Positions 32,579-32,646 of a DNA stretch of 32,646 bases are shown here, piece by piece. The position numbers and the translations under genes are program-made. Source of the stretch: JBBAFM01 sp041655415 (GTDB taxonomy: Bacteria; Bacillota; Clostridia; Peptostreptococcales; JAAYPU01); contig CAYSBC010000020.1 in assembly GCA_964429195.1 (NCBI GenBank), positions 1-32,646 of the forward strand, read 5' to 3'. Every line of letters starts with the position of its first letter. Position 1 is the first letter of the stretch. The notes below the pieces were generated by a model. It did not search any database. It was not told where the DNA came from and saw only the letters and a program-made list of their open reading frames with translations.

Positions 32579-32646
32579 TTTTTCATCTCCTTTTCATAAA
32601 ATGGAGTTGCTGCAGCAGCAGAAAGAACAAGGGATAAATATTTTTC
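32575..32646 (-). CDS. C-terminal end of upstream gene, probably phosphate butyryltransferase
   Basis: The minus strand from the window edge is open for 23 codons, ending YEKEMKK and a TGA that overlaps the butyrate kinase start by four bases (ATGA). The segment includes YLSLVLSAAAATPFYE. Translational coupling to buk and the usual ptb-buk order suggest Ptb, but only this tail is visible, so the identity rests on context. Confidence 0.5.
   Translation of the reverse strand, partial: EKYLSLVLSAAAATPFYEKEMKK

Overview
The window reads as a low-GC, strictly anaerobic Gram-positive chromosome segment, most likely from class Clostridia. The basis is AT-rich DNA, purine-rich AGGAGG-type ribosome binding sites, frequent TTG/GTG starts, formate-tetrahydrofolate ligase, butyrate kinase, a flavodiiron protein next to a hemerythrin protein, and a 4-hydroxybutyryl-CoA dehydratase-family protein. 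I cannot name the species. There is no rRNA, CRISPR array, complete insertion sequence or prophage.

Layout. 1-2.5 kb: a nitrilase-superfamily hydrolase and an aldehyde dehydrogenase. 2.5-3.1 kb: a gene-poor stretch with a 127-bp inverted-repeat element (copy 1), a strong promoter, a tRNA fragment and tRNA-Lys(CTT). 3.1-4.4 kb: a soluble histidine kinase followed by a ribbon-helix-helix protein. 4.4-4.8 kb: two very small minus-strand genes with strong ribosome binding sites, one encoding a 36-residue cysteine/arginine-rich peptide. 5-6.3 kb: a MATE exporter. 6.3-9.8 kb (minus): a Ca2+-ATPase overlapping an inositol-monophosphatase-family gene by one base. 10.1-10.8 kb: a NERD-domain protein. 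10.9-14.5 kb: fhs, panB and a panE-type reductase. 14.6-17.4 kb: a complete three-gene TRAP transporter. 17.6-20.4 kb: a large UPF0182 membrane protein. 20.5-22.4 kb: an unknown 161-residue protein and serS, with a short attenuator-like leader. 22.6 kb: copy 2 of the inverted-repeat element. 22.9-24.6 kb (minus): hemerythrin protein plus flavodiiron protein. 24.7-25.5 kb: an uncharacterised protein and tRNA-Arg(CCT). 25.9-27.4 kb: the dehydratase-family gene behind a long leader with palindromes. 27.6-28.9 kb: a membrane histidine kinase. 28.9-31.5 kb: LemA, a DUF2207 protein and a 59-residue protein. 31.5 kb to the end (minus): butyrate kinase and the tail of an upstream gene, probably ptb.

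How the genes fit together. Fhs feeds the folate one-carbon pool; PanB uses methylene-tetrahydrofolate to make ketopantoate, and a PanE-type enzyme reduces it. The ATPase, MATE and TRAP systems handle ions, drugs and organic acids. The flavodiiron and hemerythrin proteins form a probable O2/NO defence operon. Butyrate kinase makes ATP from butyryl phosphate.

The most unusual items are the two 127-bp elements whose interiors are flipped relative to a shared flank, the cysteine/arginine-rich micro-gene, the dehydratase homologue that appears to keep its cysteines but not the other known catalytic residues, and the serS leader that resembles only the 3' end of a T-box.
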